64,000 nt of DNA, taken from an uncultured Bacilli bacterium (GTDB lineage Bacteria > Bacillota_I > Bacilli_A > RF39 > UBA660). How positions within the stretch are numbered: the first letter of the stretch is position 1; every line of letters begins with the position of its first letter. Position numbers and translations under genes: made by a program. Positions 8,461 to 16,302 of the stretch are shown here, piece after piece. The notes under the pieces are model-generated. The model did no database searches, had not been told where the DNA came from, and worked only from the letters and a program-made list of their open reading frames with translations. The stretch lies in contig CALVJN010000004.1 in the NCBI GenBank assembly GCA_944332205.1, forward strand, positions 1-64,000, in the 5' to 3' direction.

Positions 8461-9204
8461 ATGAACTATAATAATGATAATTTTAATTATTCAAGTTTAA
8501 TTTTTAATAAGAAGTATCGTTCACGATTAATTTTAGCAATTTATACAATATTATTTATTATATTAATTATTTTTTTAAGAACGAGTATAAATAATAAAAA
8601 TTACAATGAATCTAATAATGAAGTATTTATTAATGAAAATGAAGATAATAAAAATGAGGAAAGTGAAAATTCATATATTAAATCATTATTTTCGTATATA
8701 GATATGAACAATTATAATTTTGAATTTAAAATATCTTATAATAATAATGTTTACATTTCTAGTGGCAAAAGATCAGATAGAAAGTATGACTTTACTTTAA
8801 CCGATGGGAATAATATTGTTCATTATCTAGTTAGTGGAAAACTTGTAAAAATAAAACAAGAAAATTCTTATGAAAATTCTATACTACCATATTTTTATAT
8901 TAATCATTTTGATAATGAAGTATTAAAATCAATTTTATCTAAGTCAAAACAAATATCTGAAAGTACTTATGAAATAACAAACGGTATTTTATCATCATTT
9001 GTAGATTCTAATTATAATTTAATTGTTGGGGATGATGAGTTGATAAACACAATAGAATTGGATATAAAAAATAATATTATTGTTGGCATAAATATGGACT
9101 TTACTAATTTGTTCAATGACTATGATGAAGTTTCATTATTAAAAATATCTTTGAATTATTTTGATTTCGGTTTAGTTGATGATTTTAATGTTAACTTTAA
9201 CTAA
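8461..9204 (+). CDS. membrane-anchored protein of unknown function
   Basis: A 247-residue protein. It has a short basic N-terminal tail and one transmembrane helix (about 22-40), then an Asn/Glu-rich linker and an extracytoplasmic beta-rich domain (about 75-247) with alternating hydrophobic strands. The shape is reminiscent of lipoprotein domains that hold lipids, but no signature was found. It begins 7 bases after fmt and is probably cotranscribed. The ribosome site is weak (AGTGA). Confidence 0.65.
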   Translation: MNYNNDNFNYSSLIFNKKYRSRLILAIYTILFIILIIFLRTSINNKNYNESNNEVFINENEDNKNEESENSYIKSLFSYIDMNNYNFEFKISYNNNVYISSGKRSDRKYDFTLTDGNNIVHYLVSGKLVKIKQENSYENSILPYFYINHFDNEVLKSILSKSKQISESTYEITNGILSSFVDSNYNLIVGDDELINTIELDIKNNIIVGINMDFTNLFNDYDEVSLLKISLNYFDFGLVDDFNVNFN

Positions 9205-9378
9205 AATTATTTATCATAGTTAATTAATAATAAAAGTATATTTTTTATAATTAATAGATAATTTACATTATTAAATATGAAAAATATTTAAATTTATATA
9301 AAAAAAAGATTTTTATTATCAAAAATATGTTGTAATTTAAACTTTTTGTATTATTTAATAAAAAAATCAAAAAAAAAC
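9205..9378. other. AT-rich intergenic region before the tRNA cluster
   Basis: Very AT-rich sequence with no convincing ORF. No clear terminator hairpin was seen for the preceding gene. The region ends in the tRNA promoter. Confidence 0.5.
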
Positions 9379-9407
9379 TTGCAATATTTAAAAACTTAGT
9401 ATATACT
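9379..9407 (+). promoter_or_regulatory. tRNA operon promoter
   Basis: TTGCAA (9379-9384), a 17-base spacer and TATACT (9402-9407), about 30 bases ahead of the first tRNA. Confidence 0.75.
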
Positions 9408-9438
9408 TTAGAAGTACGGCCGGTTATCGGTTAATAGT

Positions 9439-9515
<77 letters not shown>

Positions 9516-9522
9516 TATAATT

Positions 9523-9599
9523 GCCTCAATAGCTCAGTTGGTTAGAGCACTTGACTGTTAATCAAGGGGTCCTAGGTTCAAGTCCTAGTTGGGGCGCCA
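9523..9599 (+). tRNA. tRNA-Asn (GTT)
   Basis: Acceptor GCCTCAA pairs with TTGGGGC, the anticodon loop is CTGTTAA and CCA is encoded. It lies 7 bases after tRNA-Ile. Confidence 0.95.
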
Positions 9600-9606
9600 T
9601 TTTTTT

Positions 9607-9683
9607 GGCCAGTTGGTGAAGTGGCTTAACACACCGCCCTTTCACGGCGGCATTCATGGATTCGAATTCCATACTGGTCACCA
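9607..9683 (+). tRNA. tRNA-Glu (TTC)
   Basis: Acceptor GGCCAGT pairs with ACTGGTC, the anticodon loop is CTTTCAC and CCA is encoded. It lies 7 bases after tRNA-Asn. Confidence 0.95.
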
Positions 9684-9692
9684 AAGAGAATT

Positions 9693-9718
9693 AAACCTTG
9701 ATATCAAGGTTTTTTTTG
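9693..9718 (+). terminator. tRNA operon terminator
   Basis: The palindrome AAACCTTGATATCAAGGTTT (9693-9712) is followed by a T run. Confidence 0.75.
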
Positions 9719-9779
9719 TTTTTTCTTCTTTTTTTTTAATTATAAAGATGTTATAATTGCATTATGTATAGGAGGACTT

Positions 9780-10253
9780 ATGAAGAAGAATATTCTTTTC
9801 TTGTTTCTTATTTTTTTTGTTTTATGCATAAACATTAAAGTTAGTGCCTTAGATTATCGAATATCGTATGATAATGAATTTAATACAGATTTTAACATCA
9901 TATCCGGAGGTGAAGTATCTGTTGATTGTAATGGTATCTTTACCAAAGAAGCTTTAGACTTAATAAGTGATATTTTAGGCTGGTTTAGAATTCTTGCACC
10001 AGTAGCTTTAATTGTTTTAGTTGCAGTAGATTTTGGACAAGCAGTTTTATCACAAGATAATGATGCGTTGAAAAAAGCCAGTAGTAAAGTAATAAAAAGA
10101 GCAATAGCTACAGTAGCATTATTTTTTATTCCAACATTTGTAAGGGTACTAATTAACTTGCCTGGTGTTAGAAGTTCAATACAAATTCCAGAAGATCCTT
10201 TATGTGGTACTATGAAAAGCGTTATTACAGAAAATGATTTAAACATAAAATAA
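9780..10253 (+). CDS. VirB2/TrbC-like two-helix secreted protein
   Basis: A 157-residue protein with a signal peptide (about 1-24, ending KVSA). A short exposed segment is followed by two long hydrophobic helices (about 60-85 and 100-125) separated by a small polar loop containing SQDNDALKKAS. This signal-plus-two-helix plan resembles VirB2/TrbC pilins, but the match is by topology only. TATAAT at 9752 and an AGGAGG ribosome site support expression. The cysteine desulfurase gene starts 15 bases downstream. No type IV secretion genes are present in the window. Confidence 0.6.
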   Translation: MKKNILFLFLIFFVLCINIKVSALDYRISYDNEFNTDFNIISGGEVSVDCNGIFTKEALDLISDILGWFRILAPVALIVLVAVDFGQAVLSQDNDALKKASSKVIKRAIATVALFFIPTFVRVLINLPGVRSSIQIPEDPLCGTMKSVITENDLNIK

Positions 10254-10268
10254 ATATGAGGTGATATT

Positions 10269-11396
10269 GTGATTTATTTAGATTATTCAGCAACAACTCC
10301 AGTAAATGATGAGGTTTTGGATTCATTTTGTAAGACAACAATTGGTTATCCTGGAAACCCAAATTCTCTTCATAAATTAGGAATTGATGCAAAAAAATTG
10401 ATTGAAGCTTCTACCTCACAAATTGCAAATATTTTAAATGTTAAAGATAGTGAAATTATATATACAAGTGGTGCGAGCGAATCCAATAATTTGGCAATAA
10501 AAGGAATTGCTGATAAGTATAAAAATAGAGGGAAACATATTATAACTACTAATTTTGAACATTCTTCTATTTATGGACCACTTAGTTATTTACAAAAGCA
10601 AGGGTTTGATATTGATTTTGTTGAAACTTTGCCAAACGGATTAATAGATTTAAACAAATTAGAAAATCTTATTAGAGATGATACTATTTTAGTTACAGTT
10701 GCAAGTGTCAATAGCGAAATAGGAATAAGGCAACCAATTGAAAAAATATCCAATGTTGTTAAGAAATTTCCCAAATGTTTTTTTCATGTAGATATGACAC
10801 AAAGTATAGGGAAAGAGAATATTTCTTTAAATAATATTGATTTAATTTCTTTTTCGGCTCATAAGTTTTTTGGAATGAAAGGTATTGGAATTTTAGTTAA
10901 AAAAGAGAAAGTTTCTTTGGAACCATTAATTCATGGCGGGAAAAGTACAACAGCGTATAGAAGCGGAACACCGGCTTTGCCATTAATAGTTTCACTTGCT
11001 AAAGCACTCCGTCTTGCAACTATAGATATTGATAAAAAATATCAGTATGTAAGAAAAATAAATAAAATGTTAGTTGATAAATTAAGAGAATATCCTTTAG
11101 TCAGAATAAATAGTAATGAAAATTGTATTCCTCAAATACTTAATATTAGTATTCTTGGTTGCAAGCCAGAAACTATGCAACATGCCTTGGAAGAATATGA
11201 AATATATGTTTCTACCCAAACTGCATGTTCTAAAAATAGCAGTTTTTCAAAAGCAGTTTTTGCACTTACCAATGATGAAGAAAGAGCTTCTTCTAGTATT
11301 AGAATAAGTTTGTCATATATTACTACTGAAGAAGAATGCATGGAATTTTTAAAAGCTTTTTCGGCTTGTTATGAAAGGCTTACCAGCTTGAGGTGA
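10269..11396 (+). CDS. cysteine desulfurase (NifS/IscS family)
   Basis: A PLP enzyme taking sulfur from cysteine for Fe-S clusters or tRNA thiolation. It begins MIYLDYSATTPVN. The PLP lysine is in SAHKFFGMKGIG (about residue 200) and the persulfide-carrying cysteine in TQTACSKNSSFS (about 321). GTG start with AGGTGAT at the usual distance. Length (375) is typical. A thioredoxin-like gene follows 5 bases later and a redox membrane protein after that, suggesting a sulfur/thiol operon. The usual partner thiI or mnmA is not adjacent, so the acceptor is unknown. Confidence 0.93.
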   Translation: MIYLDYSATTPVNDEVLDSFCKTTIGYPGNPNSLHKLGIDAKKLIEASTSQIANILNVKDSEIIYTSGASESNNLAIKGIADKYKNRGKHIITTNFEHSSIYGPLSYLQKQGFDIDFVETLPNGLIDLNKLENLIRDDTILVTVASVNSEIGIRQPIEKISNVVKKFPKCFFHVDMTQSIGKENISLNNIDLISFSAHKFFGMKGIGILVKKEKVSLEPLIHGGKSTTAYRSGTPALPLIVSLAKALRLATIDIDKKYQYVRKINKMLVDKLREYPLVRINSNENCIPQILNISILGCKPETMQHALEEYEIYVSTQTACSKNSSFSKAVFALTNDEERASSSIRISLSYITTEEECMEFLKAFSACYERLTSLR

Positions 11397-11401
11397 AATA
11401 A

Positions 11402-11665
11402 ATGAAAATAATAAAAATAGGTGCTATGTGGTGCCCGGCCTGTATAATTATGAATAAATTTTGGAATAAGATAAAAGAAGAATTTAAAAATATTGAATTC
11501 ATCGATTATGATTTAGATATAGATGAAGAACAGGTAAAATCTTATAATGTTGGAAATATTTTGCCGGTTATAATAGCTATGAACAATAATATTGAGCAAT
11601 CACGATTAATTGGAGAGAAAAATGAGAAAGAAGTTTTAGAATTTATTAGAAAGATTGGTGTGTAG
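11402..11665 (+). CDS. thioredoxin-like protein, CPAC active site
   Basis: A small (87 aa) cytosolic thioredoxin-fold protein. The active site is MWCPACIIM (about residues 9-17), with Pro-Ala instead of the Gly-Pro of classical thioredoxin, and the cis-proline region is 'NILPVIIA'. It lacks a signal peptide. It is sandwiched between the cysteine desulfurase and a membrane thiol-redox protein and may pass electrons between cytosolic thiols and that protein; this is inference. Confidence 0.85.
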   Translation: MKIIKIGAMWCPACIIMNKFWNKIKEEFKNIEFIDYDLDIDEEQVKSYNVGNILPVIIAMNNNIEQSRLIGEKNEKEVLEFIRKIGV

Positions 11666-11666
11666 A

Positions 11667-12863
11667 ATGAAGAAGTTTATAGTATGTTTTATTTCTTTTT
11701 TGTTTCTATTTCCTTTTTCAACTTTTGCACTTTCTGATGATTATGATGATTTGATTTATGGAATTACTGGAGAATTTATTGAAGAAGAAATTGTAAATAT
11801 ATACTTTTTTTATGGCGATGGTTGTGAACATTGCGCTAAAGAAGAAAAGTTTTTGGATCAGATAATTAAAAAATATGAAAACAACGTTAGAATATTTAGA
11901 TATGAAACTTGGTATGACGATCATAACAAAAACTTAATGTTAAGCGTAAAAAAACTTCTTGGCAAAAATGAAAATATTAGCGTACCCTTTACAGTAATTG
12001 GAAAAGAATCGTATTCTGGTTATAATGATTATGTTGGCGAAAAAATGGAAAATCAATTACGAAAGTATTTGGAATTAGATATAGATAATTCAAATATCGT
12101 TGATGAAAATAAAGAAGAAATACCATTATTAGGAAGAGTAGATGTCAAAGAAGTTTCAATTCTCTTAATAGCAATTATATTAGGGCTCGTTGATGGCTTT
12201 AATCCATGTGCTATGTGGATTTTATTGTTTTTAATAAATATGTTATTTGGAATGGAAAATAAAAAAAGAATGTTATTTTTAGGAATAAGCTTCCTTTTTG
12301 TATCTAGTTTAGTGTATTTTTTATCTATGCTTGGACTTACAACGATTTTCTCGATGATATCGATGCCAGTTATTCGAAGTCTTATTGGTGTTGTTGCAGT
12401 TATAATTGGTTTTTATAATTTAAAAAAATATTTAAATATAAAAAAAAGTGACAATGAAGGATGTCATGTTGTTGATAGCACAAAAAGGAAAAAAATTTTT
12501 AATAGGATAAGAAAATTTACAACAGAAAAAAATTTATGGTTAGCTTTTTTTGGAGTAGTAGCTTTAGCAATTTCAGTTAATTTAGTAGAACTTGCTTGTT
12601 CAACAGTTTTCCCTGCCACTTTTGCTGAAATTTTAGCTATTAATGATGTGACTGGATTTAGTAGAATTTTATATTTATTAGTTTATACATTATTTTATAT
12701 GATAGATGATATGGTAGTTTTTGTTATTGCGGTTTGTACTTTAAGTATTGCAACAGCAAGCTCTAAATATGGAAAATATTCTTCATTAATCGGTGGAATT
12801 ATTATGCTAATCGTAGGATTACTTTTGATTTTTAAACCTGAATGGATAATGTTTAATTTTTAA
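11667..12863 (+). CDS. secreted thioredoxin-fold domain fused to CcdA/DsbD-like membrane domain
   Basis: A 398-residue thiol-redox protein. A signal peptide (about 1-22, ending TFA) precedes an extracytoplasmic thioredoxin-like domain with GDGCEHCAKEE (CEHC motif, about 48-58). Six or so transmembrane helices follow (about 160-398). The membrane part has a Cys in 'FNPCAMW' and another in 'VELACSTVFP', the positions expected for the DsbD/CcdA transmembrane disulfide pair. It therefore likely carries reducing power across the membrane. The start is ATG 11667, just after the upstream stop; a GTG 12 bases earlier is in the ribosome-site region. The domain order (thioredoxin domain first) is the reverse of many DsbD fusions. 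Confidence 0.85.
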   Translation: MKKFIVCFISFLFLFPFSTFALSDDYDDLIYGITGEFIEEEIVNIYFFYGDGCEHCAKEEKFLDQIIKKYENNVRIFRYETWYDDHNKNLMLSVKKLLGKNENISVPFTVIGKESYSGYNDYVGEKMENQLRKYLELDIDNSNIVDENKEEIPLLGRVDVKEVSILLIAIILGLVDGFNPCAMWILLFLINMLFGMENKKRMLFLGISFLFVSSLVYFLSMLGLTTIFSMISMPVIRSLIGVVAVIIGFYNLKKYLNIKKSDNEGCHVVDSTKRKKIFNRIRKFTTEKNLWLAFFGVVALAISVNLVELACSTVFPATFAEILAINDVTGFSRILYLLVYTLFYMIDDMVVFVIAVCTLSIATASSKYGKYSSLIGGIIMLIVGLLLIFKPEWIMFNF

Positions 12864-12887
12864 AATAGTAATAATTTAATAGCTCCT

Positions 12888-12916
12888 TGCGTATTATTTA
12901 ATGGTATGCTATAATT
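12888..12916 (+). promoter_or_regulatory. sigma-A promoter for zinc-ribbon gene
   Basis: TTGCGT (12888-12893), 17 bases and TATAAT (12911-12916). The leader is about 110 bases long and includes a small GTGATATATTCAC hairpin. Confidence 0.7.
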
Positions 12917-13031
12917 ATTCATGTGATATATTCACTGGATTTATATTTCTAATTATTCTCTCTTCTTAAAAAAAGAAAAGATAACTAGGTAGCAGGTCCA
13001 ATTATTTTTATTGATTAAGGAGGAGATTGTA

Positions 13032-13211
13032 ATGGCAGAAGCAGATTTTAAAGATAAGACTATAAAATGCATAGACTGTGGAACTGAATTTGTTTTTACA
13101 GCTAGAGATCAAGCTTTTTATGCTGAAAAAGGTTTTACAAATGAGCCAAAAAGATGCAAAGCTTGTCGTGAAGCTAGAAAAGCAGAAAAAAGAAATAATA
13201 CAAGTAAATAA
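13032..13211 (+). CDS. zinc-ribbon protein (zf-trcl type)
   Basis: A 59-residue cytosolic protein. Two CxxC pairs are visible: CIDCG (about 14-18) and CKACR (about 44-48), spaced by the conserved block 'QAFYAEKGF'. This matches the short prokaryotic 'probable zinc-ribbon' family, whose role is not established. ATG is preceded by AAGGAGGAG. An in-frame ATT/ATG extension upstream covers the ribosome site and is rejected. A strong promoter and a terminator make it a single-gene unit, consistent with high expression. Confidence 0.85.
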   Translation: MAEADFKDKTIKCIDCGTEFVFTARDQAFYAEKGFTNEPKRCKACREARKAEKRNNTSK

Positions 13212-13235
13212 CAAACATTATGTTTGTTTTTTTTT
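13209..13235 (+). terminator. Terminator after zinc-ribbon gene
   Basis: AACAAACA pairs with TGTTTGTT over a 3-base loop, followed by a run of T. Confidence 0.75.
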
Positions 13236-13282
13236 GACTTTTTTCGACAATAACAAATGATATTATTTTAATAGGTGATTTT

Positions 13283-13729
13283 ATGAAAAAAAAATTTGTC
13301 ATACCAGTAATAATTTCTATTATTTTAGGATTTATATCAGCTCAAATTATTTATTCTACATATAGAAAAAATTTAGAAGAAACTGATTATAATGTGTATT
13401 TGATTCAAGCAGGAAGTTATAATAATAAAGAAGATCTAATAACTGATTTCCCAGAAAATGATGAATATTTAATATTAGAAGAGAATGGATTTTATAATGT
13501 ATATGTTGGTATGACGACAGATTTAATTAATGCTAATAAGATTAAAAATTTATATTCAAATAAAAATTATGATACATATATTAAGCCAACAATCATTAAT
13601 AATATCGAATTTGTTAGCAATTTAGAGCAATATGATATATTAATATCAGAAGTAGATGATGAAGAAAATATTATATCGATAAATGACGTTATTTTATCTA
13701 GTTATGAAGAAATAGTTTTAGGAAAATAA
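13283..13729 (+). CDS. SpoIIB/SPOR-like membrane-anchored protein
   Basis: A 148-residue protein with a short cytoplasmic N-terminus, one transmembrane helix (about 5-27) and an extracytoplasmic domain. The segment YLIQAGSYNNKEDL (about 40-53) and the strand VYVGMTTD resemble the start and middle of a SPOR peptidoglycan-binding repeat. In B. subtilis, spoIIB sits just upstream of maf-radC-mreBCD-spoIVFAB, the same order as here without maf and mreB, so a SpoIIB-like role in engulfment is the best guess. ATG follows TAGGTGATTTT. The family match is weak without the synteny. Confidence 0.6.
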   Translation: MKKKFVIPVIISIILGFISAQIIYSTYRKNLEETDYNVYLIQAGSYNNKEDLITDFPENDEYLILEENGFYNVYVGMTTDLINANKIKNLYSNKNYDTYIKPTIINNIEFVSNLEQYDILISEVDDEENIISINDVILSSYEEIVLGK

Positions 13730-13763
13730 TTCGGTAAATGTAATAATTTATTAGGTGATGTTA

Positions 13764-14450
13764 TTGCGTATTAAAGATATTCCAAAATGTGAAAGACCGA
13801 GAGAAAGATTAATTTCTTGTGGTGCAAATAATCTTTCTAATGAAGAACTTTTATCTATTGTTTTTAGATGTGGAACTAAATCAAAATCAGCAAAAGAGTT
13901 ATCTTTAGATCTTTTAAAAGAAATTAAAAGTATATCTAATTTGAAAGACATAACTATTAACAAATTAAGTTTAATAAAAGGAATAGGGGTTTCTAAAGCT
14001 ACTATAATATTGGCAATTGTTGAATTAGGAAGGAGAATATTTTTAACTGATAAAAATATTGACTTTTCTAATTATACTAATTCACAAATGATATATAATA
14101 ATATAAAAAATATATTTTTTGATAAAAAGCAAGAATACTTTTTTTGTTTATATTTCGATAATAGACAGCATCTTATTGGACAAGAGTTATTATTTCGTGG
14201 TACCGTTAATAGAAGTGTTGTTCATCCAAGAGAAGTATTTAAATATGCATATTTATATTCTGCGACTAGTATAATTTGTATTCATAATCATCCAAGTGGT
14301 GATATTAATCCTTCAAAAGAAGATATAATTTTAACTAATTCACTTGTTTCAATTGGTTATATTAATAAAATACCAGTGGTTGATCATATTATTGTAGGAA
14401 ATAATAATTATTATAGTTTTGCTGATAATGGGAAAATTAATAGTAGGTGA
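13764..14450 (+). CDS. radC: RadC family JAB-domain protein
   Basis: About 228 residues. The N-terminus RIKDIPKCERPRERL is the conserved RadC opening, followed by a helix-hairpin-helix-like region (KGIGVSKATI). The JAB/MPN metal-binding motif HNHPSGDINPSKED lies near residue 173. The molecular function is unsettled despite the historical DNA-repair name. The start chosen is TTG 13764, because AGGTGAT is then at the spacing common in this genome and the RadC N-terminus begins correctly; GTG/ATG 6-9 bases upstream fall in the ribosome site. It sits between spoIIB-like and mreC, as in B. subtilis. Confidence 0.92.
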   Translation: MRIKDIPKCERPRERLISCGANNLSNEELLSIVFRCGTKSKSAKELSLDLLKEIKSISNLKDITINKLSLIKGIGVSKATIILAIVELGRRIFLTDKNIDFSNYTNSQMIYNNIKNIFFDKKQEYFFCLYFDNRQHLIGQELLFRGTVNRSVVHPREVFKYAYLYSATSIICIHNHPSGDINPSKEDIILTNSLVSIGYINKIPVVDHIIVGNNNYYSFADNGKINSR

Positions 14451-14454
14451 TAAT

Positions 14455-15201
14455 ATGAGAAAAAAAAAGAAATATAATAAAAGTTATTTTTTAAAAAAAA
14501 ATAAATATTTTTATTTATTATTTTTTGCTTTTCTATTTATTATTTCTATTTTAGTGACAAATAATATTTTTAATATAGAAAAGTATTTTCGAGATGTTCT
14601 TTTTTATCCTACTAGATTAATTCCATCTACTTCTTTTATTGAAGATGTAAATTATGAAATACAAAAAGAAAACGATGAATTAAAGGCTCTTTTAAATATT
14701 AAAGAAACTTTAAGTGAATATGATGTTATTTATGCCACTGTAGTAGAAAGAAATAATTTTTATTGGTTTAATACTTTAGTTATAAATAAAGGAAGTACTG
14801 ATGGAGTTGAAAATGGTTTAGCAGTTGTAGATAATAATGGTTTAGTAGGTTCAGTAAGTGATGTTTCAAATACTACTTCGATTATAAAACTTATAACATT
14901 AGATGATAAATATAATAGTATTTCGGTAAAATTAAAAGGTAATAACTATGAATTAAACAAGATTTTAAAAGTCAAAGATGGAAAATTAGTAATAGAAGGA
15001 ATAAACAAGGACATAAATATTCAAGTTGGTGATAAAATTGTCACAAATGGATTAAGTAATAAATTTCCTAGTGGAATAGCGATTGGGAAAGTTTCTTCAA
15101 TAAATGAAGATTTATACAATGTTAGTAATATTGCTACTGTAACTTTAGATGCTAATATAGATAATTTAAGATTTGTAGCTATTTTGAAGAGGAAAGTTTA
15201 A
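14455..15201 (+). CDS. mreC: rod-shape protein MreC
   Basis: A 248-residue membrane-anchored protein that organises the cell-wall elongation machinery outside the membrane. It has a basic N-terminus and one transmembrane helix (about 22-42), followed by a short coiled coil. Two beta-barrel modules come next, with 'VVERNNFYWFNTLVINKGS' and 'GDKIVTNGLSNKFPSGIAIG' typical of MreC. The start is ATG 14455 with TAGGTGATAAT upstream. It precedes mreD by one base. mreB, normally the first gene of this unit, is absent here and must lie elsewhere or be missing. Confidence 0.92.
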   Translation: MRKKKKYNKSYFLKKNKYFYLLFFAFLFIISILVTNNIFNIEKYFRDVLFYPTRLIPSTSFIEDVNYEIQKENDELKALLNIKETLSEYDVIYATVVERNNFYWFNTLVINKGSTDGVENGLAVVDNNGLVGSVSDVSNTTSIIKLITLDDKYNSISVKLKGNNYELNKILKVKDGKLVIEGINKDINIQVGDKIVTNGLSNKFPSGIAIGKVSSINEDLYNVSNIATVTLDANIDNLRFVAILKRKV

Positions 15202-15202
15202 T

Positions 15203-15676
15203 ATGATTATATTGGGATTTTTGTCTTTGATCTTTGATATTTTAATATTAAACTTTTCAAAATATTTATTTTCTAATATTTCTTTATTATTTCCTTATCT
15301 AACATTAACTTATATTGTTTGGAATTTTTACTTTTTTAATTTAAAAAATAAAACTTTTCTTATCATCTTATCATTTTTATATGGTATTTTAATAAATAAT
15401 ATTGCTCTTAGTTTAATTAATGTTTTTATTTTGGTATTATTTATTAGATTTTTAAAAAACAATTTCAAAGATAATTTTCTTTCTTTTTTAGTTATATTAG
15501 TATTTTGCTTATGTTTATATGATTTTTTAAATTTTTCTTTTATATCTTTGCAAGGACTATTAAATTTTAATATTTTTACTTTTTTGTATAAATTTTATAA
15601 TAGCATTTTTTTAAATATTTTATATGGTCTTTTTCTTTATTTTTTAAATTATGTTCTATATTCTAATAAGCAATAA
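15203..15676 (+). CDS. mreD: rod-shape protein MreD
   Basis: A 157-residue, very hydrophobic protein with about five transmembrane helices, the size and position of MreD. Sequence signatures in this family are weak, so the call depends on being directly downstream of mreC and upstream of spoIVFA. It acts with MreC in the elongasome. ATG follows AGAGGAAAG at the end of mreC, so the two genes are probably coupled. Confidence 0.85.
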   Translation: MIILGFLSLIFDILILNFSKYLFSNISLLFPYLTLTYIVWNFYFFNLKNKTFLIILSFLYGILINNIALSLINVFILVLFIRFLKNNFKDNFLSFLVILVFCLCLYDFLNFSFISLQGLLNFNIFTFLYKFYNSIFLNILYGLFLYFLNYVLYSNKQ

Positions 15677-15699
15677 TAATTATTAAATGAGATGATTTT

Positions 15700-16302
15700 A
15701 TGGATGAATATAAAAGTTTAAATAAATATTTAAATAAAAACTCATTAAATGATAACAATAGATTTAACAAATTTAGTAAAATTTTAATTAGCAAATTTCT
15801 TATCTCCTTAATTTTATTTCTTTTATTTTTAATAGGAAATAAAGTATCTTCAGATTTTAAATCTAACTTTTATAATATAGTTTATAATGATACATTTTCT
15901 TTTGCTAAAGTTAAAAGCTGGTACAGTTCAAATTTTGGAGAGGTTTTTCCACTTAATAATTTATTTCCAAACGATGTTATGGTTTTTAATGAAAGCTTTA
16001 CTTATGATAGCGCTAATTTATATAAAGATGGTGTGAGTTTAAAAGTTACTAATCAATATTTAGTTCCATTGCTTGATAGTGGCGTTGTTATTTTTTTAGG
16101 AGAAAAAGAGGAGTATGGTAATACTTTAATAGTTCAACAAGAAAATGGAATAGATGTTTGGTATTCTAATATTAACTTTAGTAATATATCAATGTATGAA
16201 TATTTAGAAAAAGGAAGATATATTGGTGAAGCAAATGGTGATATTATATATTTATTATTTCAAAAAGATGGGAAATTTTTAGATTATAAAGAATATATTT
16301 AA
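15700..16302 (+). CDS. spoIVFA: SpoIVFA-like regulator of the SigK protease
   Basis: A 200-residue protein with a cytoplasmic N-terminus (about 1-28), one transmembrane helix (about 29-47) and an exposed C-terminal domain resembling a degenerate LytM/M23 fold. The strands VTNQYLVPLLDSGVVIFLGE and 'GNTLIVQQENGIDVWYSNI' match M23 topology, but the zinc-binding His and Asp are missing, as in SpoIVFA. In B. subtilis SpoIVFA holds SpoIVFB and BofA at the outer forespore membrane and restrains the protease. Its stop overlaps the proposed start of the SpoIVFB gene. Confidence 0.85.
   Translation: MDEYKSLNKYLNKNSLNDNNRFNKFSKILISKFLISLILFLLFLIGNKVSSDFKSNFYNIVYNDTFSFAKVKSWYSSNFGEVFPLNNLFPNDVMVFNESFTYDSANLYKDGVSLKVTNQYLVPLLDSGVVIFLGEKEEYGNTLIVQQENGIDVWYSNINFSNISMYEYLEKGRYIGEANGDIIYLLFQKDGKFLDYKEYI

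Noticed and set aside
16268-16302. Programmed +1 frameshift joining SpoIVFA to SpoIVFB
   Set aside because: SpoIVFB is in the +1 frame, but no convincing slippery site was seen. A fusion would also conflict with the expected opposite locations of the SpoIVFA C-terminus and SpoIVFB N-terminus.
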